Below the pieces are notes generated by a model. It did not search any database, had not been told where the DNA came from, and saw nothing but the letters and a program-made list of their open reading frames with translations. From Ricordea florida (taxonomy: Eukaryota; Cnidaria; Anthozoa; Corallimorpharia; Ricordeidae): DNA of 64,000 nt. Positions within the stretch are counted from its first letter, which is position 1. The number at the start of each line of letters is the position of its first letter. The DNA lies in assembly GCA_949710005.1 (NCBI GenBank), contig OX453287.1:16540060-16604059 (forward strand), read 5' to 3'. A program made the translations under genes and the position numbers. Positions 1 through 11,400 of the stretch are shown here, piece by piece.

Positions 1-30
1 AAGTATAATTGTACGAATAATAGGAGGCGA

Positions 31-168
31 GATATAACAATGTAAATGCCTTTATTTTGCTTCAATGACAGCATTTTTAAAGCTTACAACTCTGAAAAAA
101 CAGCTTAAAACTCAAAACGAGGCCACCCTGCTATATCTGCCGGCGCCCCTTAGTACCCTCGCCTTTTT
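31..168. repeat. DIRS left inverted terminal repeat
   Basis: Reverse complement of about 4540-4678 with one indel in the C/T run near 161-167. It carries a mirror copy of the beginning of ORF1. Confidence 0.9.
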
Positions 169-261
169 GTGGAGCGTAACAACTGGTAATGGCTAGCAAT
201 CTGTAAAGAAAGTAGAACATCAACATTAAACAGACATAAAAGGGAAGCGGCGGGAGGGAGT

Positions 262-380
262 TACATTGTTATATCTCGCCTCCTATTATTCGTACAATTA
301 TACTTATACTTCAGGCTGCAAGCAGCCCTTGCATAATCTCTAATTGTACATCATAATACTCGTCTCGATATAACAATGTA
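262..380. repeat. DIRS internal complementary region (circle-junction template)
   Basis: 262-305 is exactly complementary to 1-44, and 343-380 is complementary to 4665-4702. In DIRS replication this segment is thought to align the two termini so that a circle can form. The bases between the blocks predict the terminal sequence that lies outside the window. Confidence 0.9.
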
Positions 381-391
381 TGTTCAAAGCT

Positions 392-3300
392 TCAAGACCC
401 TGGTTCAACTGCAGCACTAGCTAAAACAGAGCGGCCAACACTAGCATTCCAAACAGGACGATAATAAAACTTCGTGAAAGTGGTCTCATTTGTCCAATCA
501 GCTAGGCGGACTATTTCTGGAATAGAGATGCCTGCTCTCAGTGCTGCAGAAGTAGCTGCTCCACGAGTGGAGTGAGCCTTGAACACTTTGCTATCAATTC
601 CCGCTTCCAACAGACAGTTCTTAACCCAATGAGACAGGGTAGCAGAACTCATAGGCTTATGAGGGTTATTTACAGAGAAAAATAACCTGTTTGGTTCAGA
701 AACGGATTCTGGCCTAAAGGCCTGTGTACGCGTTTCATACTCTTTAAGACATGAGCATGGGCATAGCAACTCATTTTCTGGGAAATTAGAGTGAAAGGAG
801 GTCTTTAAAGGTTTTCCAACCCGAACCCCTTTAGTAAGTTCTGGGAGGTTAAAAGAAACACCTTCTGGATGAAATCGTTTGAAACGTAAATCATGGGCTA
901 TTAATTCAGAGCCCCTCTCCGCAGAAGTAATAGCAAGCAAAAATGCCAGTTTTTTACTAAGTTGCTTTAATGATAGTTGCTCATTCGAACCCAAACCTTC
1001 CAAATAACTCGTAACTTTGCTAACATCCCATGTAGATGTATATCTTGGTACTGGTGGACGGGAATTGAAAATCCCTTTTAATAGCTGAACTACAAGGGGA
1101 TGTTCCCCAACATTGTAACCTTCAATTTGTGGGTGTGTTGCAGACAAAGCTGAGCGATACACATTTAGAGTACGATATTCCAGGCCTGCTTCAAATTGAC
1201 TGGCCAGGAAGTTTAAAACTGAATCTATAGATGCTGAAAGGGGATTGACTTGTTGTTTACGACACCAACAAGTCCACTTTCTCCAGGCTGAAGAATAAGT
1301 TTTTTCAGTCCTGGTTCTCCATGCAGCCAGGAGCAGGCTTTGAGCTGGCAGTGAAACTGTTGTACCTTCGTATCGACTCCTGAGACTAGCCATGCGGCTA
1401 GTTGAAGGTGAGCAAGAGGATGTAACTCGTTCTCTCGTCTCAGTAGCCCTGGGAACGCTGGGAGCAATATGGGATTGTCTATTGTCATTTCTAACAACAA
1501 TGGGTACCATGGTTGGGTTTCCCACACTGAAGGTCACAATTGTCAACTGAGAGACTGACTGTCGCAGAACTTGCTTTAGACACCGCCCTATCAGGGCAAA
1601 TGGAGGGAATGCGTATCCCTTGAGCTGGTTCCAATCCAGAGTAAAGGCATCCACTGCCTCTGCCTCTGGATCTGGCTTCCAACTCACAAACCTGGGTAAC
1701 TGTGTTGTCAGTCTGCTTGCAAAAAGATCTATTGTGAAGGGGCCCCATTTGTTGTTGATCCCCTGAAAGATGGACTTTTCCAGTTGCCAGTCGCTGGAAT
1801 CTGGATGAGCTCGGGATTCGAAATCGGCCACAATGTTTAGTCGCCCCGGCAAATGGTGAGCTTCGACTGTAATAGCCCGTTCTAGACACCACTGCCAAAG
1901 GTCAAAGGCTAGGCTTGACAAGACCAGTGATGTTGGTCCGCCCATCTTGTTTATATAACTTATTGCTGTTGTATTGTCCATCATTAACTTTACATGGATG
2001 CTGCACTTGTTTTTTAGAAATGACTTCAGGGCAAAGCCGCCTGCTAGAAGTTCTAAACAATTTATGTGTAAAAGCCTTTCTGACTGAGACCAAAGCCCTC
2101 TGGTCTGGAAGTTTCCACAACATGCTCCCCATCCCACTGAGGAAGCATCTGTTTCGATTGTCAAAAGAGGAGGGGTTCTTAAAATTGCTCTCCCGTTCCA
2201 AGCAGAAAGGTGGTCTCTCCACCATTTTAGTTCCTCGAGGGCTTCCTCTGTCCAGCATACTGGGGACTCGTAGCCCCCATGAAGAGTTAGACTGCGGTTT
2301 TTGACTGCTTGGATGTAACGATAATGAAGGGGTGCTGGGAACACTGCCTGGATAGAAGCACTTAGTTTCCCTAGGAGCCGAGCTAGCTCCCTGATCGTGA
2401 TGTCTGGATTTTCCAGAACTTTCTGACACTCTCTTCTGATACTCTTTACTTTGTCCAAGGGAAGGCTGATGTTTAACGTAACTGAATTTATACGGAAACC
2501 CAGAAACTCTATTGACTGTGTAGGATTTAGCTGGGATTTTTGGTAATTGACCACAAACCCTAACATCTCTAGAAGGGTGACTGTCAATGAGACATGGTAT
2601 GTTAGAGTTTCTTTGGTGGAGGACATCAGTAAAAAATCGTCTAAATAAATGATCAGACGAATTCCTTGCTTTCTTAACAGACCTATTACCGGTTTCAGAA
2701 TCTTGGTAAAGACTCTGGGGGCACTTGCTATTCCAAATGGGAGGCATGCAAACTCCCACTGGGTACCCTTCCAAAGAAACCGGAGGAATTTCTGGTGACC
2801 TTTCCAAATTGGAACTGTAAAATAGGCATCTTTCAAATCGATCTTCGCCATGAAATCGTTTGGTTTCAGTAGGTCTTTGAGCATATGTATGCCCTCCATT
2901 TTGAAGTGTTCGTATTGGATAAATTGATTTAATTGGCGGAGGTTGAAGACTGGTCTTTGTCCGCCTCCCTTTTTGGGGATTACAAACAGGTTGCTGACAA
3001 ATCCCACGTTGTAATCGTGTTCTGAAACCAGATGGATTGCCTGTTTTTGAATAAGCTCTCCTAGTTCTTTGTCTATCAAATTTTCGTCCTCCCCCGATAC
3101 TCTGTGAGAGGGAAGAAAATCTTGGTGTGGTAAGATTGTGAAGGGAATATGGTACCCTGAAATAGCTGAAAGCACCCAAGGGTCGTTTGTTACTGCTTGC
3201 CAGTTTCCTATGAAGTGTTGTAAACGACCTGCTGTGGGTAAGTGGCTGGCTTCTATTGTAGAAAGGCCTAAACTGCTTAAAAACGACTTTATTAATGGAA

Positions 3301-3487
3301 GGTTTAAATTCTCTTTTAATGGTAGCATACCTGCATTTGTTTGGCTTGATACTGCTACTGGGAACTTTGGGGTGGAACATAGTTCTGACCTGGTTGAGCA
3401 GTTGAGAACCTTCCCCTGCTCCGGCCCCTGCCCCTGAAATATGAGCTTTTTCCTCTGGTTGGGAAGCTTGGTAGGTGATTGGACCAT
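392..3487 (-). CDS. DIRS polyprotein: reverse transcriptase, RNase H, tyrosine recombinase
   Basis: A 1,031-codon ORF. The RT core spans about residues 130-340 with the catalytic YLDD box near residue 280 and the nearby LPFG turn. RNase H follows, with TIETDAS, an NCLELL helix and MMDNTT near residues 440-510, then an HLPG...NIVAD motif. A DLFASR block around residue 585 belongs to the methyltransferase-like spacer known from DIRS. The C-terminal tyrosine recombinase has an SAERGSEL arginine, an HSTRGA box near residue 969 and a terminal FYYRPV tyrosine. Near 1535 the spacer changes frame: the family-like continuation (WETQPWYP) is in the next frame at 1225-1527. The single long frame may therefore result from a one-base indel joining two ORFs that are normally separate and overlapping. 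Confidence 0.9.
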   Translation of the reverse strand: MVQSPTKLPNQRKKLIFQGQGPEQGKVLNCSTRSELCSTPKFPVAVSSQTNAGMLPLKENLNLPLIKSFLSSLGLSTIEASHLPTAGRLQHFIGNWQAVTNDPWVLSAISGYHIPFTILPHQDFLPSHRVSGEDENLIDKELGELIQKQAIHLVSEHDYNVGFVSNLFVIPKKGGGQRPVFNLRQLNQFIQYEHFKMEGIHMLKDLLKPNDFMAKIDLKDAYFTVPIWKGHQKFLRFLWKGTQWEFACLPFGIASAPRVFTKILKPVIGLLRKQGIRLIIYLDDFLLMSSTKETLTYHVSLTVTLLEMLGFVVNYQKSQLNPTQSIEFLGFRINSVTLNISLPLDKVKSIRRECQKVLENPDITIRELARLLGKLSASIQAVFPAPLHYRYIQAVKNRSLTLHGGYESPVCWTEEALEELKWWRDHLSAWNGRAILRTPPLLTIETDASSVGWGACCGNFQTRGLWSQSERLLHINCLELLAGGFALKSFLKNKCSIHVKLMMDNTTAISYINKMGGPTSLVLSSLAFDLWQWCLERAITVEAHHLPGRLNIVADFESRAHPDSSDWQLEKSIFQGINNKWGPFTIDLFASRLTTQLPRFVSWKPDPEAEAVDAFTLDWNQLKGYAFPPFALIGRCLKQVLRQSVSQLTIVTFSVGNPTMVPIVVRNDNRQSHIAPSVPRATETRERVTSSCSPSTSRMASLRSRYEGTTVSLPAQSLLLAAWRTRTEKTYSSAWRKWTCWCRKQQVNPLSASIDSVLNFLASQFEAGLEYRTLNVYRSALSATHPQIEGYNVGEHPLVVQLLKGIFNSRPPVPRYTSTWDVSKVTSYLEGLGSNEQLSLKQLSKKLAFLLAITSAERGSELIAHDLRFKRFHPEGVSFNLPELTKGVRVGKPLKTSFHSNFPENELLCPCSCLKEYETRTQAFRPESVSEPNRLFFSVNNPHKPMSSATLSHWVKNCLLEAGIDSKVFKAHSTRGAATSAALRAGISIPEIVRLADWTNETTFTKFYYRPVWNASVGRSVLASAAVEPGS

Positions 3488-4527
3488 CTTCCAGGAAACT
3501 GACCCCCTCGCCCTGGCCTGAATTGGGAGGAGGTCCCTCTTCGAAAAAACTGCATGTTTGGCTTCTTAGGGGCTGCCTTAGAAAGGATCTTCACTGTTTC
3601 ATTCCTTTTCTTCACTTTTTCTTCAAAGGATGGACCAAACAGATTTTTGCCTGCCTCTGGGAATGGCTCAGAAGCTAATGAGCTCATCTGAGGGTTCAGT
3701 TTATCCAACACTTGTTTCCGTCTATGAACTTTATACTGGGCATTGACAGATCCCAGTAGAGTAAGGGCCTTGGACAAACATGTATACAGGCCACCTACAT
3801 CTTGTGTGGATAGAATAACAGAACCTGGATTATCCTCGCTTTCGTCCCAGTTAGAGACGTGTTCAAAGGCCATGCTTACTGGGCCAACAATGTCCAAGAG
3901 CTGGTCTTGGAATTTCTTTGTTTCTTTGTCAACTCCTTTTGCTCCAGTAACAAGGGAGCCTAAATAGTCGTCAAGCACTGGAGTAAACACCGACTCAACA
4001 TTGGGACGAGGAAAATCTTTCGTAATTTGTTTCTTGTCGTACACAGACAGCGGTTTATCCGCAAACATAACGTCTAGAAAGCTCGACAGTTCCTCGGACG
4101 CCTCCCAACGTCCAGCGGGAATTGTGAGATCATCACTGACATCCTCGTTTGCCTCTGACACCTTCGCTTTCTTCAAAGGTGGGTCACTGATTTCAACGTG
4201 ACCATTATTTAAGCCTTGTGTTGACCCGGCGGCTAACCGGCCAGCTATAGAATCATTTGAGCCTTGTGTTGACCCGGCGGCTAACCGGGGAAGAGAATTT
4301 GAACTGGTGTTCAAAGTTTGTGAGCTCAAGGCAGTTCCCTCGAGGTTGTTCTTTGCAATCGTTTCGTGAATCATAGTGGGCAGCATCGCTGCTAATTGGC
4401 TATGAATCATTTTGGAAATAACCTCTGCTGTATTATTTCTGTCAGAATTCATGGATTTACCTTGAGATGACTCTGGATTCTGGGCGATTATTTGGACATC
4501 GGCTTCTGTTCCACCCGTTGCTGCCAT
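3355..4527 (-). CDS. DIRS gag-like ORF1
   Basis: The ORF is open from 4644, but the first 39 codons lie largely inside the inverted terminal repeat. The next ATG at 4527 has a good context (A at -3, G at +4) and lies just inside the repeat, so I prefer it. The product is hydrophilic and low in complexity at the N-terminus, with a duplicated LAAGSTQG motif, then a more ordered middle (about residues 140-330). The C-terminus is rich in Arg, Gly and Phe (RFRPGRGG, SYFRGRGRSRGRF) and probably binds nucleic acid. It overlaps the start of the RT ORF in another frame. The assignment to gag rests on position and composition. I do not see a zinc knuckle. Confidence 0.75.
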   Translation of the reverse strand: MAATGGTEADVQIIAQNPESSQGKSMNSDRNNTAEVISKMIHSQLAAMLPTMIHETIAKNNLEGTALSSQTLNTSSNSLPRLAAGSTQGSNDSIAGRLAAGSTQGLNNGHVEISDPPLKKAKVSEANEDVSDDLTIPAGRWEASEELSSFLDVMFADKPLSVYDKKQITKDFPRPNVESVFTPVLDDYLGSLVTGAKGVDKETKKFQDQLLDIVGPVSMAFEHVSNWDESEDNPGSVILSTQDVGGLYTCLSKALTLLGSVNAQYKVHRRKQVLDKLNPQMSSLASEPFPEAGKNLFGPSFEEKVKKRNETVKILSKAAPKKPNMQFFRRGTSSQFRPGRGGQFPGRWSNHLPSFPTRGKSSYFRGRGRSRGRFSTAQPGQNYVPPQSSQ

Positions 4528-4539
4528 GTTGAGCGAAGC

Positions 4540-4678
4540 AAAAAGGGCGAGGGTACTAAGGGGCGCCGGCAGATATAGCAGGGTGGCCTCGTTTTGAGTT
4601 TTAAGCTGTTTTTTCAGAGTTGTAAGCTTTAAAAATGCTGTCATTGAAGCAAAATAAAGGCATTTACATTGTTATATC
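4540..4678. repeat. DIRS right inverted terminal repeat
   Basis: Pairs with 31-168. A further 24 bases (4679-4702) form the right terminal extension that is also represented in the internal complementary region. Similarity ends at 4702, which I take as the element boundary. Confidence 0.88.
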
Positions 4679-4702
4679 GAGACGAGTATTATGATGTACA
4701 AT

Positions 4703-5348
4703 CGCGTTCACTGGGCCAGCCCGGCTTGCTGGGCCAGCAATAGGACGAAGCTGGACATCGGGTACTTTATAAAACTCATGCGCATTGGTGCTCTCTCTCA
4801 AACATGGAGCCGTCGAAGTTTTAACTGCTTGCACTTCTTCACGAATAGATTTCTCTTTCGAGCACCATCAAATCTATGTTCCGCTTTCTATACAACATAT
4901 AAAGATAGATCAATCCATGAAACTGCATTGAAACGGAAAACAATGCAGTCAGATGCTGTAGAAAGGTGATGACAATCATTCGACGCATTCTACTTTAAGG
5001 GAGCTATTTTGAAATAAACTACTTCCCGCCAAAGACGTTCGCGCCAAAATTCAGCTCGCCACGGGCTGCCTCGGCTAATAAAAGTCAACTCTGCAAACCG
5101 GGCCAGCCCTGCTAACCGGGCTCATGTAATGCCAGGCTGAAAGTCAACTAGGCCAACCGAGTCAGCCCGGCTCATGTAATCAGGCCCTAAGTCACTGAGG
5201 CTGAAAGGACGCGCAAAAATCTACCAACATGGCTCAAAACTCCCTACTGTGTACAGAGCAAGCTGTTTATTGTTTCCTTTCCTTTTGCATGCCTAAGGAG
5301 CATGGGTCAAATGCAGTGTTTGAACTGATAGTTTTTCACTATATACAG
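4703..5348. other. Intron or 5' flank of the cGLR gene with short dispersed repeats
   Basis: No convincing coding exon is visible. Copies of a GGGCCAGC / AGCCCGGCTCATGTAAT word occur near 4713, 4730, 5100 and 5155, as in repeat ends. Two GC-rich TTCCCGCCAAA / TTCGCGCCAAA words lie at 5023-5049. I searched for the glycine-serine and acidic active-site exon expected upstream of the Mab-21 exons and did not find it here. Confidence 0.5.
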
Positions 5349-5499
5349 GGTTTACAACAGTCATGATAGACCAGGGTGAAGAGAATTTGTGGCAGGTGGA
5401 TCAATGTGCAGACAGGAGAGGGATGTTAAATGGAACACAAGTCAAGTCAGTATTCTTAAGGATGGTCCATGATACCATCAGGCAGCTATGTTTGGAAAG
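5349..5499 (+). CDS. cGLR exon A (first visible coding exon)
   Basis: The acceptor is TATATACAG|GG at 5348 and the donor is GGAAAG|GTAAGG at 5500. The exon is 151 bases. It starts with the last two bases of a codon and ends after two bases of the Arg codon completed at 5808. It encodes the acidic EENLWQVDQ segment and the amphipathic LNGTQVKSVFLRMVHDTI helix that precedes the PPVTL strand in Mab-21 proteins. Confidence 0.78.
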
Positions 5500-8400
5500 G
5501 TAAGGACCATCCATATTCCTGGGGGTCCTGTAAGGTGCAGATTTGATTTGGGTGGGAAGTTTATAAGTATACTCCAATTTTTACTTATTTGCCAAAGGTA
5601 GTCCAGTCGAAAAATGTGTATCATTCCCCCCATTTTTATCCGGCATTTTGTTAGTTTTTATGTGGTTGTGCACAGCAATATTGTTGCCCTAAAGCACCAC
5701 TTATCAGTGATAATCACTGCATATGCATTGTTCAACATGACAGCAAAGTTTTTCATCTCTGAGGCCTGTTGGTGATTACAGTTATCATGATTGTTATAAA
5801 CCCATAGGAGTGTCAGTGCAAGGAGTGAAGGCCCTCCAGTGACCCTCAAAATTACAAACAATGGAAGAGTATACTCTGTGGACCTGACATTGGCTGTAAA
5901 GGATTTCACTTGGCCAGAGGATGCCAATGAATGGAAGACAAGACGTAGAAATGGTACTGCGATACTTCTCAATTATTCAATTACTGCAAAGTACATTTCA
6001 CTATAATATCACATGCTGCACGCAGTGGTTTTCTTCTTTCTTTTTTTTCTTAATTCTGTAGGTTCCATACCAGTCAAATTTGCATGTACATTGACAGTCT
6101 AACCAAACAATTTTTCATGAAAGGATCAATTTTCAATTTACAAGAATCAGTAATTGAGGTTGGAGTTGGTATTCTGGTTAGTAGTGTAGAAAATTATGCG
6201 GGTACTGGAACAACATGGCTGCCACATAAACAACAGGAAAAAACTGAAACATAAGTCAACCTAGATAAACCAAAATCAGCAAGAATCCATTAAAATCAAC
6301 CAAAATCAGCAAAATCCAGTAAAAACCCATCAAAATCAATCTGATCAAAATCAAAATCTGATAAAAATCAAATCAGAATGCCAAAAAATGGGACCCAATG
6401 AAAGTCCAACAAAAGCCAACAAAATCTAACAAAATCATGCTTAATCATACAGAGGAAAATCAAAATCAGACTAAAGTTGAAATCAAAATAGACCAAAATC
6501 CCAATCAAAATCTATGGGACAGGCCCCTGACCACCAAGCAACCCACAGTCTCAACCAATTTCTGTAGAATCTGAGAATTGCTTGTCGCGTTCCCAGTACC
6601 ACGAACACGGGGTGTAGAGTACTGGAGTTCGCCAGTTCAACCTCAGTGAAGTATGAGACGATCAGCAAGACTTAACGCGTTTATTAGGGTCATGCTAATC
6701 GGGCTATATACAACACTCGCGGTAAAAACTAAAAGAGAAAACAGTAATTGTTTGAGCTAAAGAAACGAAAAATTAGGGAAGGAATGCCGTAGGACAAAAT
6801 AAAACATACAGGATACATTGTAAGCGTGACTTACGTCTGATCTTGACTCCGGGGTTAAGAAAATGTTGCTCCGTGAATTAAACTAAACTAAAAACTCCGA
6901 CTACTCCGTGAAACTCCTTACGGTTTGAGTAACTCCTCGCAACTGACTAACGTGTCCTTCGGAAAATAGTAATAACATGCTTTTTGACGTAAACTAAATA
7001 AAAAACAAAGAAAGCTCTATGTGGTAGCTGAAAAGAACGGATGTCCGGTAATCATATGAAAGAAGAAAACAAAGGCACAAACAGGAACGAACAAAGAGTT
7101 ACTTAGGACTACAAAAAAAATCATTGTTCGTGTCTCGAACGTGACACTCCTCGCCCAAGGATTTCTAATCCTTGCTCCATTTAAGTTTTCCACTTCTCCT
7201 CTGATTGGGCGTGTCACGGGGTACTTGTCTGAGGACAGGGTAGATGGTTATCAGCTGGGGCACGCACGAGTAAGACCAGCTCCTTGATTGGACGTAGAAA
7301 TGTTTTCTTTTTGCCCTCTCTAAACATCTCCACTTGGGCCTTTCTGACATAGCCGTCCTCGCTCTTAATAGCCTCCGCTACTCTACCTATGGGCCAGTCA
7401 TTGCGATGGGCTCCCTGCTCTTTGACGAGGACTACATCACCAGCATTAAGGTTCCGCTTTGGCTCCTCCCACTTGGGTCTGGTCTGCAGAGCTTGTAAAT
7501 ACTCGCGTCTCCACCTTATCCAGAATTGATCTGCAAGATACTGGATACGCCTCCAGCGACGGCGAGCATAGAGATCAGTTGGAACGAAGTTTCCAGGCGG
7601 GGGACCAAGCGGACGTGTCTTCAGTGTTAGGAGCATAGAAGGTGAGAGTGGTTGCGGTTCGTCTACATCGGATGGCACAGCAGCTATGGGGCGTGCGTTG
7701 ACAATTCCGGTCACTTCTGCCATTAGTGTAACGAGCAGCTCATGTGTCAGCTGAGCACTTCCAAGTTCAGCTAACATGGCGTCCAGGACGCGGCGGATCG
7801 TACCTATTTGACGTTCCCATGCGCCACCAAAGTGCGAAGCGTGTGGCGGGTTGAACAGCCATTCACACCCTTGTTCACGGACATATCTCTCCACCTTGTT
7901 GTGGTCCATTTCTCTCAGTGCGTCGTCTAGCTCTGATTTAGCTCCAACGAAATTTGTCCCACGGTCACACCTGAGTAAGCTTGCGGGACCGCGGAGTGCG
8001 AAGAATCTCCTCAGTGCGCAAATGAAAGAGCTCGTATCCATGGACTCTAGGACTTCTATGTGCACGGCTCTGCTGTAAAGACAAGTGAAAACGAGCCCCC
8101 AACGCTTTGCGTTTGCCAACCCTCCCCGCGTCTTTCTTGTGTGGACCGTCCAGGGTCCGAAGACATCGAAACCAACGTTGGTAAATGGCGGAGTGGCTTC
8201 TATTCTGTCAGGCGGTAGGTCGGCCATACGCTGTTCCAGGACTGGCCCTCTCAGCTTTTTACAGATCACGCACTTGCCTAACTCTCTTGCAATGGTTTGA
8301 TGACCTCCAATGAGCCAGTAGCCAGCTTGACGGATGGCTCCTCGAGTTATGTGACGTCCCTGGTGGTGGACTCTCTCGTGGTAGTGATGAACTAGTAGGT

Positions 8401-11400
8401 TAGTGACGTGGTGGTTTTTAGGCAGGAACACGGGATGTTTCTCTGCTTGCTCCAGTTTCGCGCGTCGCAAACGACCACCCACGCGTAGTATACCATTGTT
8501 GTCGATAAAGGGGTCCAGGCGATGCAGGGAAGATCTCTTTAGGGTTTGTTTCCTTTCTCTCCGACTGGCAAGATTTTCCGTCTCCTGACTGAGGTCAATA
8601 GAATTATGTAACTCTATCTCTTCCCCAAAGGCCTCTGCCTGGACGGCCTGAACTATGACTGTCGTGGCTTGCTGAAGCTCCATTGCTGTGGGGTTGCGCA
8701 GCCGTGATTCGTTCATCGTCGTTACTGGTTTTCGCTCCCTTCTTTCCTTGACTTTGCTTTGTTTAAACTCCTTGACTAGAACGATAAGGTTTGCAATAGC
8801 GCGCTGCAGTGAGGAAAAGCTTGAGAAACGCGAGAATCTCTCAGCCCCGAGGCCATGACGTTTTTTGGCCTGTGTGTTTAACGCGAAGACCTCCTTGCGA
8901 ACTTCGGGGTCGTCTTCATTTATTGGGATCTTCTCTTGTTCTTCCTTCGTCGAACCTGTGTCTTCTTGTAAGGAGCGTGGACCCGTGAGCCACTCTGAAG
9001 ACGCAAGATTTTGTGCGCTTAGACAACGTGTAGCGAGATCTGCGGGGTTCTCATTAGTGTCCACGTACCTCCATTGACTGGGGCTGGAGATCTTGCGAAT
9101 AAGCTGGACGCGGTTTGCAACATAAACGTAAAATCTCCGGCTCTCGTTTTGAATATAACCGAGGACGACTTTCGAATCCGTGTAGAAGGTGACACTATCG
9201 ATCTGCATGTCAATTTCTTTGACGACTTTCGCTCCTGCTTGCGCACCCAGAACAGCAGCACATAGCTCCAGACGGGGAATACTTGTGGTCTGTAAGGGGG
9301 CCACTCTAGACTGGCCTAAAAGTAGCGCTGTGCAGACGTTTCCCTTGTTGTCGACTTGACGCAGATAGACTGCGGTTCCAATTGCGTCCTCGCTCGCATC
9401 TGAGAACGCGTGAATCTCTCTCCGAACAGCAGTACCGAAGTTGACTGAGCGATAGCAGCGGGAAACTGATACTTTCTCCAATTCCTCAAGAGAGGCTCTC
9501 CATCGTTGCCATTTTGTTAGGAGCGCGTCTGGTAAAGGATCGTCCCACCCCAATGGTCTGTTGTTTGTCTTCTTCCCCATGGCTACTAGGCGTTGCAGTA
9601 GCAACCTCCCTTCCAACAGCACCGGTACTGCAAGGCCTAGAGGGTCGTAAATAGAGTTCACGATCGAAAGCACTCCTTTCCGTGTAAAAGGCTTGTTGGG
9701 TGGGGAAACTTGAAAGGTGAAGGAATCTTTCTCAAGATTCCAGTAGACTCCGAGAGAGCGCTGTGCTGGCAAGCTGTCTCGGTGTAGATCCAGGTCACGC
9801 ACTCCCTTCCCCCTTTCTTCCACTGGAAAGGCTTCCATTACTTCAACGGAATTGGACACAATCTTGTGAAGCCTTAGGTTTGCTGTAGCCAGCATCGCTT
9901 GTGTCGTGGTGATAAGTGCAATGGCTCGTTTAGCTGTAGGTAGCGACGTTAGCCCGTCATCGACATAGAAGTTGCGGTGAACAAATCGAGCGGCTTCTCC
10001 ACCGAATTTCTCCTCGCCGTCAGTCGCCGTTTTTCTGAGGCCAAACGTAGCTACGGCCGGACTGGGACCATTACCAAAAAGGTGCACGTTCATCCGGTAC
10101 TCCACTATAGGCTTCCCAGGTGTGTTGTCTTTGAACCAGAGAAAGCGTAAGAAGTCCCTGTGGCCGGGGTCCACGTGGAAGGAGTGGAACATCTGTTCGA
10201 TGTCGCACATTACAGCTGTTCTCTCCTTTCTGAAACGAATCAGGACTCCCAAGAGGCTGTTCATCAGGTCCGGACCAGAAAGCAGCTCTTTATTGAGGGA
10301 TACTCCTCCGAGTTCGGCGGATGAGTCGAACACCACTCGTATTTGAGTCGGCTTCTTCGGGTGATAAACTCCGAAGTGCGGTAGATACCATACCCTGCCG
10401 GACTGGGACTTGGTAACCTCCTCCGATGGGACAGGGGATGCGTGACCCTTATCTAGGACTTTCTGCATGAATTCCAGATAGTCTTTCTCCATTTGTGGTT
10501 TCTTTCTCAGTGTCCTGATAAGACCATTCAAGCGGTTGACTGCCTGACTTCGGTTGTTTGGCATCTTGACGTCCTTGCGACGAAAGGGGAGTGGCATTTC
10601 CCAGTTTCCGCTGTCGTTCTTGTGTATGCCGGTCTTCATTATTTCGATGAACTTTCGATCTTCACAGGAAAGGCTGACGTCGTTATCCTCTCGTGTGGTA
10701 CGGAAGACATCGTTCTCCGAAACTCCTCGTTCCGTGAAGCTCTCCTTGATTCTAAAGTGGTTGGGGCACGGTACGAACTCGTAGCGCTCTGGTTCCATCG
10801 TTGTCTCCCAGGGTTCTCCGTTATTGGCCGAGAGGAGACTGGTGCGACAAGCGAGCACGTGTGCTGGGCCTCCAACGATGTCAAGGCACACCTGTCCGAT
10901 TATCGTCCATCCGAGAGAAAGCCTTTGTGCCCAGGGGGCTCCTTTGGGTCCGTTTTTGGACTCGCGAACCTTGAGCAGTTCCGGAGCGTCTCTTCCGAGG
11001 AGCAGATGTACGTCTGCGTTTGGGTCCAGGGGTGGGATTTCGTCGGCGATCGCCTGAAGATGTGGAAACCTCATCGCCATCTCAGGTGTTGGGATCTCGC
11101 GTTTATCGTGAGGGATGCTGTCACACTCAATGAGGGTGGGCAGATCTGACGCCACTCCGTTAAGGGATCGTATGGTTACACCTGTCACTCGCCGTCCGTA
11201 TTTGAGCTCCTTCTCGCCACTACACGTTGTTAGGTAGTATTTCTCTTCCTGGCCGACTGCTCCCAGTTCGTCGGCTAGTTCACTGCTAATCAGGGATGAG
11301 TTGCTTTGATCGTCAATAATAGCGTAAATACGATGAAAAACATTCGACTTCTCCATGTTATTCACATCGACCAATAGCAATTTGCTGCAGGATACACCAC

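Larger units (their letters stand above)
1..4702 (-). mobile_element. DIRS-type tyrosine-recombinase retrotransposon, left end cut by the window
   Basis: The element reads on the minus strand and has no direct LTRs. Inverted terminal repeats lie at about 31-168 and 4540-4678 (near-identical, one indel). An internal complementary region at 262-380 matches both outer ends: 262-305 is the reverse complement of 1-44, and 343-380 is the reverse complement of 4665-4702. The 37 bases between these blocks should match terminal sequence just left of the window, so I infer that about 36 bases of the left end are missing. This is the DIRS circle-junction arrangement. A gag-like ORF and a RT/RNase H/tyrosine recombinase ORF lie inside, overlapping by about 130 bases. 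No integrase is present, as expected for DIRS. The element lies upstream of the visible cGLR exons, on the opposite strand. Confidence 0.93.

Noticed and set aside
1491..1898. Extra 135-codon ORF beside the DIRS polyprotein
   Set aside because: A shifted frame of the RNase H-spacer code. It lacks recognisable motifs.
5023..5049. Two E2F-like sites suggesting a promoter
   Set aside because: They lie in repeat-like sequence inside what is most likely an intron, and no first exon with a start codon in phase follows.
5230..5375. MAQNSLLCTEQ... as first exon of the cGLR gene
   Set aside because: Its frame does not join exon A, and the sequence lacks any Mab-21 feature. The acceptor at 5348 is better supported.
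10493..11149. 218-codon plus-strand ORF
   Set aside because: Antisense shadow of the BEL/Pao polyprotein.
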